DNA of 64,000 nt from positions 1-64,000 of the forward strand of contig NZ_FORP01000029.1 in NCBI RefSeq assembly GCF_900114035.1, given 5' to 3'. Below, in pieces: positions 8,459-17,055 of this stretch. The stretch's first letter is position 1; every line of letters starts with the position of its first letter. The stretch comes from Amycolatopsis sacchari (GTDB taxonomy: Bacteria; Actinomycetota; Actinomycetes; Mycobacteriales; Pseudonocardiaceae). Under the pieces are notes generated by a model that saw only the letters and a program-made list of their open reading frames with translations, did no database searches and had not been told where the DNA came from. Made by a program: the position numbers and the translations under genes.

Positions 8459-9631
8459 GTGAACATCACTACCTCGCTCATCCACGGTGACGACCACCTC
8501 CACTGGGACGCGGCTGTGACCCCGTCGATCGCGCAGGGCTCGAACTGGGAACTGCCCAGCACCGAGGTCCTGGCCCAGGTGGCGACGGAGCCGCTGTACC
8601 CCTACATGTACAACCGCAAGGGCAACCCGAATCACGAGCAGGTGGCCGCGATCCTGGCGCAGCTCGAGGGCGGCGAACGGGCACTGATGACCGCGTCCGG
8701 GATGTCGGCCGTGTCGACGCTGGCACTGGCACTGGTGCAGGCCGGCGATCACGTCGTCGTGCAGCGGAGCATCTACGCGGGGGTCAGCAACCTCTGTCAC
8801 AACGTGCTTCCGCGGCTCGGCGTCGAGTGCACCTTCGTCGACCAGACCTCGACCGAGAGCTTCGAGACCGCGATCCGGGAGAACACGCGGCTGGTGCTGC
8901 TGGAGACGCCCAGCAACCCGCTGCTGGAGATCACCGACCTACCCGCGGTGGCGGAGATCGCCCACGCGGCCGGCGCCTACGTCGCGACCGACAACACCTT
9001 CGCGACCCCGCTGAACCAGCAACCGCTGGCACTAGGCAGCGACTTGTCCTGGCACAGCTGCACCAAGTACCTGGGCGGCCACTCGGACCTGCTCGCCGGC
9101 GCGGTGATCGGCTCCCAGGAGCTCATCGACCGGATCTGGCACACGCACGAGGTCCTCGGCGGGGTGCTGGCTCCGTTCAACGCCTGGCTCCTGCTGCGCG
9201 GTCTGCGGACGCTGTCCGTGCGGATGGCGCGGCACAACGCCAACGGGCTCGCTCTGGCCCGGGCGCTGGCGACCCATCCCGCCGTGTCCGCCGTCAACTA
9301 CCCCGGGCTCGAGACCCACCCCGGGCACAAGATCGCCGCGCACCAGATGAACGGGTTCGGCGGCATGCTGTCCTTCACGCTTGCGGGTGGGTTCGAGGCG
9401 GCCTCGGCGTTCGTCACCGGCCTCAAGTACGCCAAGCACGCCTCCAGTCTCGGTCACGTGGGATCACTCGTCATCCATCCGGCCGCGATGTGGGGCGCGG
9501 CCATGACCCCCCAGGAACTCCGGGACGCCGGCGTCGATCCGGGTCTCATCAGGTTCTCCGCCGGTATCGAAGACGAGGAAGACCTGGTCGAGGACGTGCT
9601 CCACGCACTCGAGACGAGCGGGCGTCCTTGA
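8459..9631 (+). CDS. PLP-dependent gamma-lyase/cystathionine gamma-synthase family enzyme
   Basis: This 390-residue enzyme belongs to the Cys/Met-metabolism PLP family, fold type I. It has MTASGMSAVSTLALALVQAG (phosphate-binding region), the ETPSNPLLEITD segment with the PLP-pairing Asp in ATDNTF, and the PLP lysine in SCTKYLGGHSDLLAGAV. The C-terminus VGSLVIHPAAMWGAAMTP matches the substrate-carboxylate region of the family. Members catalyse gamma- or beta-elimination or replacement (methionine gamma-lyase, cystathionine lyase, O-acetylhomoserine sulfhydrylase, canavanine gamma-lyase). Here the setting is catabolic: ALDH, permease and aspartase follow, with a MocR regulator upstream. Elimination is therefore likelier than biosynthesis. 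The exact substrate cannot be read. The start is GTG, and its TGA overlaps the next ATG. Confidence 0.85.
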   Translation: MNITTSLIHGDDHLHWDAAVTPSIAQGSNWELPSTEVLAQVATEPLYPYMYNRKGNPNHEQVAAILAQLEGGERALMTASGMSAVSTLALALVQAGDHVVVQRSIYAGVSNLCHNVLPRLGVECTFVDQTSTESFETAIRENTRLVLLETPSNPLLEITDLPAVAEIAHAAGAYVATDNTFATPLNQQPLALGSDLSWHSCTKYLGGHSDLLAGAVIGSQELIDRIWHTHEVLGGVLAPFNAWLLLRGLRTLSVRMARHNANGLALARALATHPAVSAVNYPGLETHPGHKIAAHQMNGFGGMLSFTLAGGFEAASAFVTGLKYAKHASSLGHVGSLVIHPAAMWGAAMTPQELRDAGVDPGLIRFSAGIEDEEDLVEDVLHALETSGRP

Positions 9632-11112
9632 TGGCCACGGCCTTCCCTTCCCATGACGAGACCCGCGCCGAGATGGCGCGGCTCGTCGAGGCCGCGGTGA
9701 AGACTGCCGACATCGCCGCCGATGACGAGCTGATCGTGCGCGACCCGGACGACGGCAGCGCGGTGGCCTCCTTGCCGCAGCAGGATCACCGAGCGGTCGA
9801 AGCGGCCGTGACGGCGGCTTCGACCGCGGATGTCCCGCTGCCACTGGACGAGCGGATCCGCATCCTCGAGGCCGTCGTCGGCATCGTGTCCGCCGAGTTC
9901 GACGTGTTCGCACACGTGATCATGTCCGAGGGCGTCAAGACGATCCGTGAGGCCCGGGCCGAGGTGGACCGGTGCATCGAGACGCTGAAACTCAGCGCGG
10001 AGGCGGCCCGCACGGTTGCCGGACAGCTGATCCCGGTGAACTCCACGCGCCGGCTCCGCGCCCACACCGGCTACTACCGCTACCGGCCGCTCGGGGTGGT
10101 CGCGGCACTGACCCCGTACAACGACCCGTTGAATCTCGTCGCGCACAAGGTGGGACCGTCGTTCGCCGCGGGCAACCACACCATCTTGCGCCCGGACGAG
10201 CGGACCCCGGTGTCGGCACTTCTGCTGTGCCACGCGTTCTGGCGAGCCGGCACCCCTCTCCCGCAACTACAGATCGTCCTGGGTGAGGGGAAGACGGTGG
10301 TGCCCCCTCTCGTGTCGGACCCGCGGGTCCGGGCGATCACCGCGACGGGAGGACAGCGACTGCGACGCGAGATCGAGCGCGTCGCCGGGGCCCGGCGGAT
10401 CCTGCTGGAACTGGGCGGAGTGTCCCCTGCCATCGTGACCCGGGACGCCGATCTCGCCCTTGCCGCGACCCGGCTCGCCGACGCCGCCCGGGGTGCCGCC
10501 GGCCAGAACTGCCTGCACCCGCAAGCTGTGTTCGTCGAAAGGCCGGTCCACACCGAGTTCCTCCGTTTGCTGTCCGAGCAGCTGGAAAAAACCGTGAGCG
10601 GGCCGAAGGCGGATCCCGCCACCGACATGGGCCCGCTGATCGACACTGCCGCTGTGTCCCGTGTGGACGCGCTGGCCGCCGACGCACTCGACCGGGGTGC
10701 GTCGCCGGTGTATCGGGGGCCAGAAGCGCTCTCGAGCCTGCATCGGCCACTGCTCGTGCTCCGGGACGTGCCCGGCGACGCGCGTCTCTGGCATGAGGAG
10801 GTCTTCGGTCCCGTGACAGCGACCCGGCCGGTGGACGATCTGGACCAGGCCCTCGCGCTCGCACGCGGAACCAGCGGCCTGCAGACGTCGGTGTTCACGA
10901 GCCGCCTCGACACGGCGGCGACGGCGGCGGCCGTCCTGCCGCACGCCAGCGTCGTGGTCAACGACACCGACACCAGGTTCGACGGGATGCCCTTCGGCGG
11001 CGACGGCAGCGCCGGACTCGGTCGCGAGGGGCCGTCGTTCGCGCTCAGGGAACTCTCCTCGGTCCAATCCGTACACCACAACCAGCCGATCGAGCGGCAC
11101 CTGCCGCGCTAG
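9631..11112 (+). CDS. aldehyde dehydrogenase family protein
   Basis: This 493-residue NAD(P)-dependent aldehyde dehydrogenase has the catalytic cysteine in AAGQNCLHPQAV, the general-base Glu in LLELGGVSPAIV, the nucleotide-binding TATGGQRLRREI turn and the late HEEVFGPVTA motif. The oxyanion Asn lies in LTPYNDPLNLVAHKVG, a variant close to the phosphonoacetaldehyde/lactaldehyde dehydrogenase branch. Start is ATG, overlapping the upstream stop as TGATG, so translation is coupled. It should oxidise an aldehyde made in the same pathway. Aspartate semialdehyde is an attractive guess because aspartate ammonia-lyase is encoded two genes on, but this is inference only. Confidence 0.87.
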   Translation: MATAFPSHDETRAEMARLVEAAVKTADIAADDELIVRDPDDGSAVASLPQQDHRAVEAAVTAASTADVPLPLDERIRILEAVVGIVSAEFDVFAHVIMSEGVKTIREARAEVDRCIETLKLSAEAARTVAGQLIPVNSTRRLRAHTGYYRYRPLGVVAALTPYNDPLNLVAHKVGPSFAAGNHTILRPDERTPVSALLLCHAFWRAGTPLPQLQIVLGEGKTVVPPLVSDPRVRAITATGGQRLRREIERVAGARRILLELGGVSPAIVTRDADLALAATRLADAARGAAGQNCLHPQAVFVERPVHTEFLRLLSEQLEKTVSGPKADPATDMGPLIDTAAVSRVDALAADALDRGASPVYRGPEALSSLHRPLLVLRDVPGDARLWHEEVFGPVTATRPVDDLDQALALARGTSGLQTSVFTSRLDTAATAAAVLPHASVVVNDTDTRFDGMPFGGDGSAGLGREGPSFALRELSSVQSVHHNQPIERHLPR

Positions 11113-11127
11113 AGAAGAGGCTCAACG

Positions 11128-12720
11128 ATGAGTTCCGTCTCGACACCTGTCAGCAATGACGCCCGGCTGAAGAAGAAGCTGGGCTGGTTCTCGCTCGCGT
11201 CCATGACCTTCGCGAGCATGATGGGCTCCGGCTGGCTGCTCGCGTCCTACTACGCCGCTCAGACCGCGGGGCCGGCCTCGATCGTCTCGTGGATCATCGC
11301 GGGCGGCGCCACCGTCCTCATCGGATTCATCTACGCCCATCTCGGTGTGGCCTTGCCACTGGCGGGCGGGAACGTCCGCTGGCCACGGATGACCTCGGGG
11401 CCGTTCGTCGGGGCGATCGTCGGCTGGGCGGCCTTCGTCCAGATATCGGTGGCGACGCCCGGCGAGACGACGGCCATCATCCAGTACGTCTCCTCCTCTG
11501 TGCCCGGTCTCTTCGGCAACGGCCACCTGACTCCCCTCGGTTTGGCCGCGGCGGTCGCGATCCTCACTCTCTTCGTCGCGCTGAACTACTTCGGTGTCGT
11601 GCTGATGGCACGCTTGAACAACGTCCTGGTGGCCTTCAAGGTCGTCGTTCCGGTCGTGGCCGTGGTTTGCATCATCTACAGCGGGTTCGACTCGGACAAC
11701 ATCGCACTCGGCGGGGGCTGGGCGCCGTACGGACCGGGCTCGGCGTTGACGGCGACCACGAGTGGCGGCCTGTTGTTCGCCTTCGCCGGCGTGATGACGC
11801 CCGCCGTGATGTCCGGGGAGGCGCGCAACCCACGCAGGGACGTCCCACTCGGGCTGTTCGCGGCCGTCGGCGCCGTCCTCGTCATCTATGTCGGCCTGCA
11901 GATCGCCTACCTCGTGGGCGTGCCAGGCGACCTGCTCAGCGGAACGGGGTGGGCGGGCGTGAACTTCACGTCACCGTTCGCACAGATCGCCGTCCTGCTC
12001 ATGATGCACTGGCTGGCGACACTGCTCATCGTCGACTCGGTGGTCGCTCCGGCGGGCACGCTGTTCACGAGTACCGCCTGGAAAGCGAGGGTGACCTACG
12101 GCCTGGCCGAGGACCGCATGCTGCCCGGGGCGGTGGCCGGCGTGCACCGGGGATCCGGAATCCCCCGGTGGGCCCTGCTGGTGAACCTCGCCGTCGCGAT
12201 CTTTTTCCTGCTCGTGTTCCAGTCGTGGCACGAACTGGTGAAGGTCGCCGGATTCTTCCTGGCCATCGTGTACGCCGGCGCCTCGGTGGCCGCGGGCACG
12301 ATCGACCTGCATCCCGGCAGGGCCGACACCCGCCCGTGGCTGCGGCACGCGTACCCGGTCGCGGGGCTGTCCTTCGTGGTGTCGGGGTTGTTGTTGTTCT
12401 GGTCCGGCTGGCGCAACGGGCGCGACGGCTTCCTGATCATCCTCGCGTTGTTCGTCGTCTACCTCCTCGTCAACCACGTCGGACCGAAGCGGCGCTCCCT
12501 GGCAGAGGTGAAGGACGGCTTGTGGTTCGGGGTGTTCATCACCGGTGTCGTACTGGTCTCCTTCCTAGGGACCTACGGCGGCCTGGGCGTCCTCGCGGAA
12601 CCGTGGGGGTCGCTCGTCGTCGCCGTGATCGCGCTCCTGTGTTACCGGTGGGGAACTCTCAAAGCCCGAGCGCGGATAGCCGCCCAGGCCCCCGTCGAGG
12701 AAGCGACCGCTGCGCCATGA
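11128..12720 (+). CDS. APC-superfamily amino acid permease
   Basis: This 530-residue protein has about 12 hydrophobic segments and the amino acid-polyamine-organocation layout. The first helix carries MTFASMMGSGWLLASYYAAQ, the usual unwound substrate-binding helix with a Gly-Ser-Gly core. A conserved FAFAGVMTPAVMSGEARNPR stretch follows in helix 6 with its cytoplasmic loop. It sits in the plasma membrane and should import the amino acid degraded by the neighbouring enzymes, or export a product. The stop overlaps the aspartase ATG (ATGA), so the two are translationally coupled. Substrate unknown; operon context suggests a homoserine-, methionine- or aspartate-like compound. Confidence 0.87.
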   Translation: MSSVSTPVSNDARLKKKLGWFSLASMTFASMMGSGWLLASYYAAQTAGPASIVSWIIAGGATVLIGFIYAHLGVALPLAGGNVRWPRMTSGPFVGAIVGWAAFVQISVATPGETTAIIQYVSSSVPGLFGNGHLTPLGLAAAVAILTLFVALNYFGVVLMARLNNVLVAFKVVVPVVAVVCIIYSGFDSDNIALGGGWAPYGPGSALTATTSGGLLFAFAGVMTPAVMSGEARNPRRDVPLGLFAAVGAVLVIYVGLQIAYLVGVPGDLLSGTGWAGVNFTSPFAQIAVLLMMHWLATLLIVDSVVAPAGTLFTSTAWKARVTYGLAEDRMLPGAVAGVHRGSGIPRWALLVNLAVAIFFLLVFQSWHELVKVAGFFLAIVYAGASVAAGTIDLHPGRADTRPWLRHAYPVAGLSFVVSGLLLFWSGWRNGRDGFLIILALFVVYLLVNHVGPKRRSLAEVKDGLWFGVFITGVVLVSFLGTYGGLGVLAEPWGSLVVAVIALLCYRWGTLKARARIAAQAPVEEATAAP

Positions 12721-14183
12721 AAGCCACTCCCCCGCCCGCGACCGCGCGGCGAACCGAACACGACCTGCTCGGGACCGTCGACATCGACGCGACCGCCTAC
12801 TACGGGGTGCACACCCGGCGTGCTGTGGAGAACTTTCCGATCACCGGCATCCCGATCAGCAGCCATCCCGACCTCATCGTCGCCCTGGCATGCGTGAAGC
12901 AGGCCGCCACGCTCGCCAACGCCCAGCTCGGGCTCCTCGATCAGGAGAAAGCCGACGCGATCGTGCTCGCCTGTGAAGAAATCCGCCGCGGCGAACTGCA
13001 CACCGAGTTCGTGGTCGACGTCCTGCAGGGCGGGGCCGGGACGTCGACCAACATGAACGCGAACGAGGTCATCGCCAACCGCGCACTCGAACTCCTGGGC
13101 CATCGGCGTGGCGACTACGAAGTCGTGCACCCGCTCGAACACGTCAACCTGAGCCAGTCGACCAACGACGTCTACCCGACCGCGGTCAAGGTCGCCCTGC
13201 GGTTCACCGTCCACCGGCTGCGTACCGGCATGCTCCATCTGGCCGATGCGTTCGCCACCAAGGCCGAAGAGTTCGCCCACGTGCTCAAGGTGGGCCGGAC
13301 CCAGCTCCAGGACGCCGTCCCGATGACCCTGGGCCAGGAGTTCGGCACCTACGCGGTGATGCTGGGCGAGGACGCCGAACGCCTGCTTGAGGCATCGGCG
13401 CTGATCGCCGAGATCAACCTCGGCGGTACCGCCATCGGAACGGGCCTCAACGCCGACCCCGCGTACGCCGAGCTCGCGTGCGGTCACCTCGCCCGGATCA
13501 CCGGGCTACCGGTCACCACCGCGGCCGACCTGGTGGAGGCAACTCAGGACGTCGGTGCGTTCGTGCAGCTCTCCGGGGTGGTCAAACGGTCTGCCGTGAA
13601 GCTGTCGAAGGTCTGCAACGACCTGCGGCTGCTGTCGTCGGGGCCCAGAACCGGCCTGGCGGAGATCAACCTACCACCGGTGCAGGCCGGCTCATCGATC
13701 ATGCCCGGCAAGGTCAACCCGGTGGTACCCGAGGTGGTCAACCAGGTCGCGTTCGAGGTCGTCGGCAACGACGTCACCATCAGCCTGGCGGCCGAAGGCG
13801 GGCAGCTGCAGCTCAACGCGTTCGAGCCGATCATCGCGCACAGCCTGTTCGAGTCGATCGCGCACCTGACCAATGCCTGCTGGACGCTCGCCGACAGGTG
13901 CGTCAGCGGGATCACCGCCAACACCGAGCACCTGCGCCATCTGGCCGAGCACTCGGTCGGCATCGTCACCGCGCTCAGCCCTCGCATCGGATACTCCGCG
14001 GCGGCGGAAATCGCGGCCGAGGCCGTCCAGACCGGCCGTCGTGTATCCGACGTGGCCATCGAGCGCGGTCTCCTCAACCGGGCGGAACTCGAGGAACTCC
14101 TCCTGCCGGAGAACCTCGTCCCGTCCTTGCGCACGCCGGGGAGCCGGCCCGCAACCGCACCGCCGGTGACGCGGCGGTCGTAG
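12717..14183 (+). CDS. aspA: aspartate ammonia-lyase
   Basis: This 488-residue protein belongs to the fumarase/aspartase superfamily. It carries the aspartase-type opening EHDLLGTVDIDATAYYGVHT and RRAVENFPI, the GGAGTSTNMNANEVIANRA segment, VNLSQSTNDVYPTA, and the catalytic SS loop GSSIMPGKVNPVVPEVVNQ. It should convert L-aspartate to fumarate and ammonia, feeding carbon to the TCA cycle. The AYYGVHTxRAxENF opening favours aspartase over class II fumarase. It is the last gene of the MocR-linked operon, ATGA-coupled to the permease. Together with the upstream ALDH it could finish a route from aspartate semialdehyde or homoserine to fumarate. The final 20 residues (PGSRPATAPP) are an unstructured extension. 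Confidence 0.87.
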   Translation: MKATPPPATARRTEHDLLGTVDIDATAYYGVHTRRAVENFPITGIPISSHPDLIVALACVKQAATLANAQLGLLDQEKADAIVLACEEIRRGELHTEFVVDVLQGGAGTSTNMNANEVIANRALELLGHRRGDYEVVHPLEHVNLSQSTNDVYPTAVKVALRFTVHRLRTGMLHLADAFATKAEEFAHVLKVGRTQLQDAVPMTLGQEFGTYAVMLGEDAERLLEASALIAEINLGGTAIGTGLNADPAYAELACGHLARITGLPVTTAADLVEATQDVGAFVQLSGVVKRSAVKLSKVCNDLRLLSSGPRTGLAEINLPPVQAGSSIMPGKVNPVVPEVVNQVAFEVVGNDVTISLAAEGGQLQLNAFEPIIAHSLFESIAHLTNACWTLADRCVSGITANTEHLRHLAEHSVGIVTALSPRIGYSAAAEIAAEAVQTGRRVSDVAIERGLLNRAELEELLLPENLVPSLRTPGSRPATAPPVTRRS

Positions 14184-14199
14184 GCGGCGCGACCGGCGG

Positions 14200-14770
14200 A
14201 AGTGCGGGTGGGAAGGGCGGCCGACCCAACGGCGACGCTGGGTCCGGCCACGAACGGGAAGTAGCGGGCGCGGCACCCCCGCTCCGGGGCGAACCGGCCG
14301 GGGGCGTGGTACCGGTCGGGCCGTGGTGCCCGCGGGAAGGCGGAACCCGCCGGGTGTGATGTGCTCGACCACTGCTCGGGGAAGCCAACAACCTGGCGGG
14401 CAGGCGCAGTGCCTCCGTGATGAGGTGGCCGATCTCGTCAAGCTCGAACAGGTGCGCGAGGCACGCGGGTCCGGGGTTCAGCACCCGAATGACTCCGGTG
14501 TGCAGCCGTCGTTCAATATCGGGTTCCTGGCGAGCGGCGCCGGCAACAGGGCGCGTGATCGCCCGGGGCGGTCGCGCCGGGTGGCGATGATGTCGTGGAC
14601 GGAGTGGCGCAGCGAGGCCCGGGAACGCCCGGAGCATCCCGTTCCCGGGGTGACGACTGCGGTCGTTTCGCTCGCGAGCAGATCGACGAGTGGCCACAGT
14701 TGCGGATTGTGATCGTAGTCGGGCGATACCGCGATCACGCCGGGCGCCGCTTCGAGGTAGTGGTGCATTC
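14200..14770 (-). pseudogene. cytochrome P450 fossil
   Basis: Four P450 segments occur in order on the minus strand but in different frames. SLRHSVHDIIATRRDRPG resembles the mid-protein helix. EPDIERRLHTGVIRVL and ELDEIGHLITEALRL match the J/K helices, including the ExxR pair in EALR. VVEHITPGGFRLPAGTT matches the strand after the K helix. PDRYHAPGRFAPERG and CRARYFPFVAGP match the region leading to the heme loop. The heme cysteine itself is not seen: the sequence changes after FVAGP. Frameshifts and a missing N-terminal half make it nonfunctional. The pattern recalls the pentalenene-oxygenase type of actinobacterial P450, though that subgroup is uncertain. Confidence 0.65.
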
Positions 14771-14907
14771 GCGCATGACCGAGCCAAGCGGGCCAGGCTT
14801 GTGACTCGGCCCGTGCGGGGTGCCGGAGGGGCTGAGGACGACATCACCCGGCTTGAGCTCCTGCGGAGGTCCCTCGGTCCTGATCAGCCAGGCGCTTCCT
14901 CGGTCGA

Positions 14908-15250
14908 TTGGCTGTCACAGCGGCCCACCGTGGACACCTCGTGCGGGCGACCGACATTTCAATCGGATTGATCCGGCGTGCGGCGCAGCGCTTGTCGCCC
15001 TATCGCGGATGTTCCGCGGAAGTGATGGACGCGACCAGTCTGCAGTACAGCGATGACGAGTTCGACGCGGCATTGTCGATGTTGGGCGTGCTGCATCTCG
15101 GAAAAGCCGTGCCGAAATGGCTCGGGTGGTGCGACCTGGTGGCGTCGTCAGTCTGGTGCACCGGGCGGGCCCGGTGGGCGCAGGGTTCATTTTCGTGCCC
15201 CTGGCCCGTGCCCTCAATCGCCTGGAAGACCCCGAGGTCGGAAACATCTC
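14908..15250 (+). pseudogene. class I SAM-dependent methyltransferase fossil
   Basis: The first frame reads AAHRGHLVRATDISIGLI, then AEVMDATSLQYSDDEFDAAL and SMLGVLHLGKAVP, matching motifs I-IV of a small-molecule methyltransferase. After a frameshift near 15115, a second frame continues as MARVVRPGGVVSLVHRAG and then FVPLARALNRLEDPEVG, the post-motif region with the usual RVLxPGG turn. The start of motif I (the GxGxG loop) is absent, and the reading ends abruptly near 15250, where M56-peptidase sequence begins. It is therefore truncated at both ends and frameshifted. It lies beside the P450 fossil, so both may derive from one lost secondary-metabolite cluster. Confidence 0.65.
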
Positions 15251-15254
15251 GTTC

Positions 15255-15742
15255 GCCGTAACGTGGCCCACGAGCGCGCCCACCTGCACCTGCGCCACCA
15301 CCTGTTCCTGATCACCGTGGCGCTGTCCTCGGCCCTCAACCCGCTGCTGCGCCCGCTCGGCACCGCCACCGCGTTCGCCCTCGAACGATGGGCCGACGAA
15401 ACCGCGGCCACCCACCTCGGAGATCGCAGCCTCGTCGCGCGGGCAGTCGCGAAAGCCGCACTCGCCGGCCGCACGCCCCACCCGTTCGCCCTGGCCGCCA
15501 GCGGTGGTCCCGTACCCCGCCGGGTGTCCGCCCTGCTGGCGGCACCGGCCCCCACCAGGCCAGCCGCCATGCTGGCCGGCGCCCTCGTACTCGGCCTCGC
15601 CGCACTGTCGGCGCAGACCGCCCTCGACGGCGCATCCGACCTGCACGACGGCATCGAGATCGCGCAAGCAACAGCTCCCGGGCAGAACCCGGCCGCGCAC
15701 CACGGCGCACCAGCCCACGTGGTTGTCTCGCATACCCGCTGA
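15255..15742 (+). pseudogene. C-terminal half of an M56 (BlaR1-like) membrane metallopeptidase
   Basis: The frame reads VAHERAHLHLRHHLFLITVA, the M56 zinc-binding helix (family form HExxH; here HERAH), then ERWADETAATHLGDRSLVAR with the usual downstream Glu/Asp zinc ligand region. One further hydrophobic segment (MLAGALVLGLAALSAQTA) follows, and the frame ends at a normal stop. The N-terminal membrane helices expected before the peptidase helix are missing: upstream sequence is a methyltransferase remnant, with no start codon or ribosome site for this frame. In actinomycetes M56 genes are usually paired with a BlaI/MecI repressor, and none is present here. I read it as a 3' fragment joined to unrelated DNA. 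Confidence 0.65.
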
Positions 15743-16017
15743 TGCCCGCAGCCAGCCGGCATCGCACGCTCTGCCGCAGCGCCACCGAGCCAGCGAGCAT
15801 CAGCCATCGACAGCGTCAGCGGGCCGCGTACGGCGGGCGTAGCCGGTTCCGGGGCGGGCCGTTCACCGCGCGGCCAGGGGCAGCCAGACCGCGTCCGCCG
15901 ACCGCCGCTTCCTCCCCGTCGACGACGCCGACCCGTCGCACAGCCGGTGCCGAAGTGCGGAGTTGATCGCGGTGATCGGGCAGGTCGACTACTTCCCGCA
16001 CCGGCCGACCTGGGACG
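15743..16017. other. gene-free stretch after the M56 fragment
   Basis: Short, Arg/Pro-rich open frames occur on both strands without family motifs or good ribosome sites. I see nothing assignable until the terminator hairpin that follows. Confidence 0.35.
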
Positions 16018-16056
16018 AGGCCCGCCGGACCACGCCAGGCGTGGTCCGGCGGGCCT
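16018..16056 (-). terminator. long perfect hairpin terminator after the alpha/beta hydrolase
   Basis: Two perfectly complementary 19-base arms (AGGCCCGCCGGACCACGCC and its complement) are separated by a single base. The hairpin begins 5 bases beyond the stop of the minus-strand hydrolase gene. There is no U-tract, which is common for actinomycete terminators. The near-absent loop means the top of the stem must open to fold. Confidence 0.8.
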
Positions 16057-16061
16057 TCAGC

Positions 16062-17021
16062 TCATCCGTGATCGGCGCCGGAGTCCGCTGCGAGGAAGGG
16101 CAGGACCACATCGAGGAAGGCCTCGGGGTTTTCCTCGGCGATGTAGTGTCCCCCACGCAGGACGACGCCGGTGATCTCCGAGATGACCGGGCGCATCTCG
16201 GCTTCGACGTCGAGACCGGCGTCGGTGCCCGAGATCGCCAGCACCGGGATGTCGAGGGGGAGCTTCTTGCGCTGTTCGCTCTGCTCGAGGATCTGGTCGA
16301 TTTCGCGGTAGAACTCGAAACTGGCGTGCAGGGCGCCGGGCATCCGCAGCGCCTGCACGTAGACGTCGACCGCGGCCGCCGGGATGGCGGTGGGGGTCGC
16401 GGCCTTCGTGGCGAACTGGTGGCCGAAGTAGAGGTGCTCGCGGCCTTCGACGAGTTTCTCGTTGATGTCGTAGGCGCGGTTGAACGGGAAATGCCATTCG
16501 AAGTCGTTCCACCAGCGGGTGCCGATGAGGGGCGGCGAGGTCGAGATACCGGGGATGATCATCTCGGCGAGCACCAGCCTCGTGATGGCGCCGGGGTCGT
16601 CGACGGCCATCGCGAACGCGGTCCACCCGCCGACGTCGTGGGCGACCATCGCGAATTGCTCGTAACCGAGGACCCTCATCAATTGGTGGGTTTCGCGGGC
16701 CAGGGTGGCCGAGTCATAGCCCTTGCGCGGCTTGTCGGACAGCCCGGTACCGCGGGGATCGACCGCGATCACCGTGTGGTTCCGGGCGAGGGCGGGCAGC
16801 ACGAGACGCCACTGGTACCAGAACTGCGGCCAACCGCCCAGCAGCAGCAGCGGCGCACCTTCGCCACCGACGACGATGTGCAGGTGCACGCCGTCGACGT
16901 CGACGAGGCGGCTGGTGAAGGTGTCGGCGAACCCGTCCGGAAGGCCGGGAGTTCCGGTGACGGAACCGAAACCGCCGACCGGGTGACCGGCTCGCGCCGG
17001 GTTCGGGGATGTCGTGGTCAT
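16062..17021 (-). CDS. alpha/beta hydrolase, epoxide-hydrolase-like
   Basis: This 319-residue alpha/beta hydrolase resembles the epoxide hydrolase/haloalkane dehalogenase branch. The nucleophile elbow reads VAHDVGGWTAFAMA, with Asp instead of Ser as nucleophile. The oxyanion region LLGGWPQFWYQWRLVLPALA precedes AVDPRGTGLSDKP. The catalytic His lies in GGHYIAEENPEAFLDVVLPF near the C-terminus. It probably hydrolyses an epoxide or a related electrophile in the cytosol. The ATG chosen has AAAGGA 6 bases upstream; a longer frame has no ribosome site. It follows an MFS exporter gene by 34 bases on the same strand, both probably controlled by the divergent TetR regulator, a typical detoxification unit. 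Confidence 0.85.
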   Translation of the reverse strand: MTTTSPNPARAGHPVGGFGSVTGTPGLPDGFADTFTSRLVDVDGVHLHIVVGGEGAPLLLLGGWPQFWYQWRLVLPALARNHTVIAVDPRGTGLSDKPRKGYDSATLARETHQLMRVLGYEQFAMVAHDVGGWTAFAMAVDDPGAITRLVLAEMIIPGISTSPPLIGTRWWNDFEWHFPFNRAYDINEKLVEGREHLYFGHQFATKAATPTAIPAAAVDVYVQALRMPGALHASFEFYREIDQILEQSEQRKKLPLDIPVLAISGTDAGLDVEAEMRPVISEITGVVLRGGHYIAEENPEAFLDVVLPFLAADSGADHG

Positions 17022-17055
17022 GGTGGATCCTTTCGTGTGCGGCAGGAACATGCGG

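Noticed and set aside
8827-9630. N-terminal 268-codon extension of the aldehyde dehydrogenase frame
   Set aside because: It overlaps the gamma-lyase gene in another register and is low-complexity. The ATG in the TGATG overlap gives a full-length ALDH.
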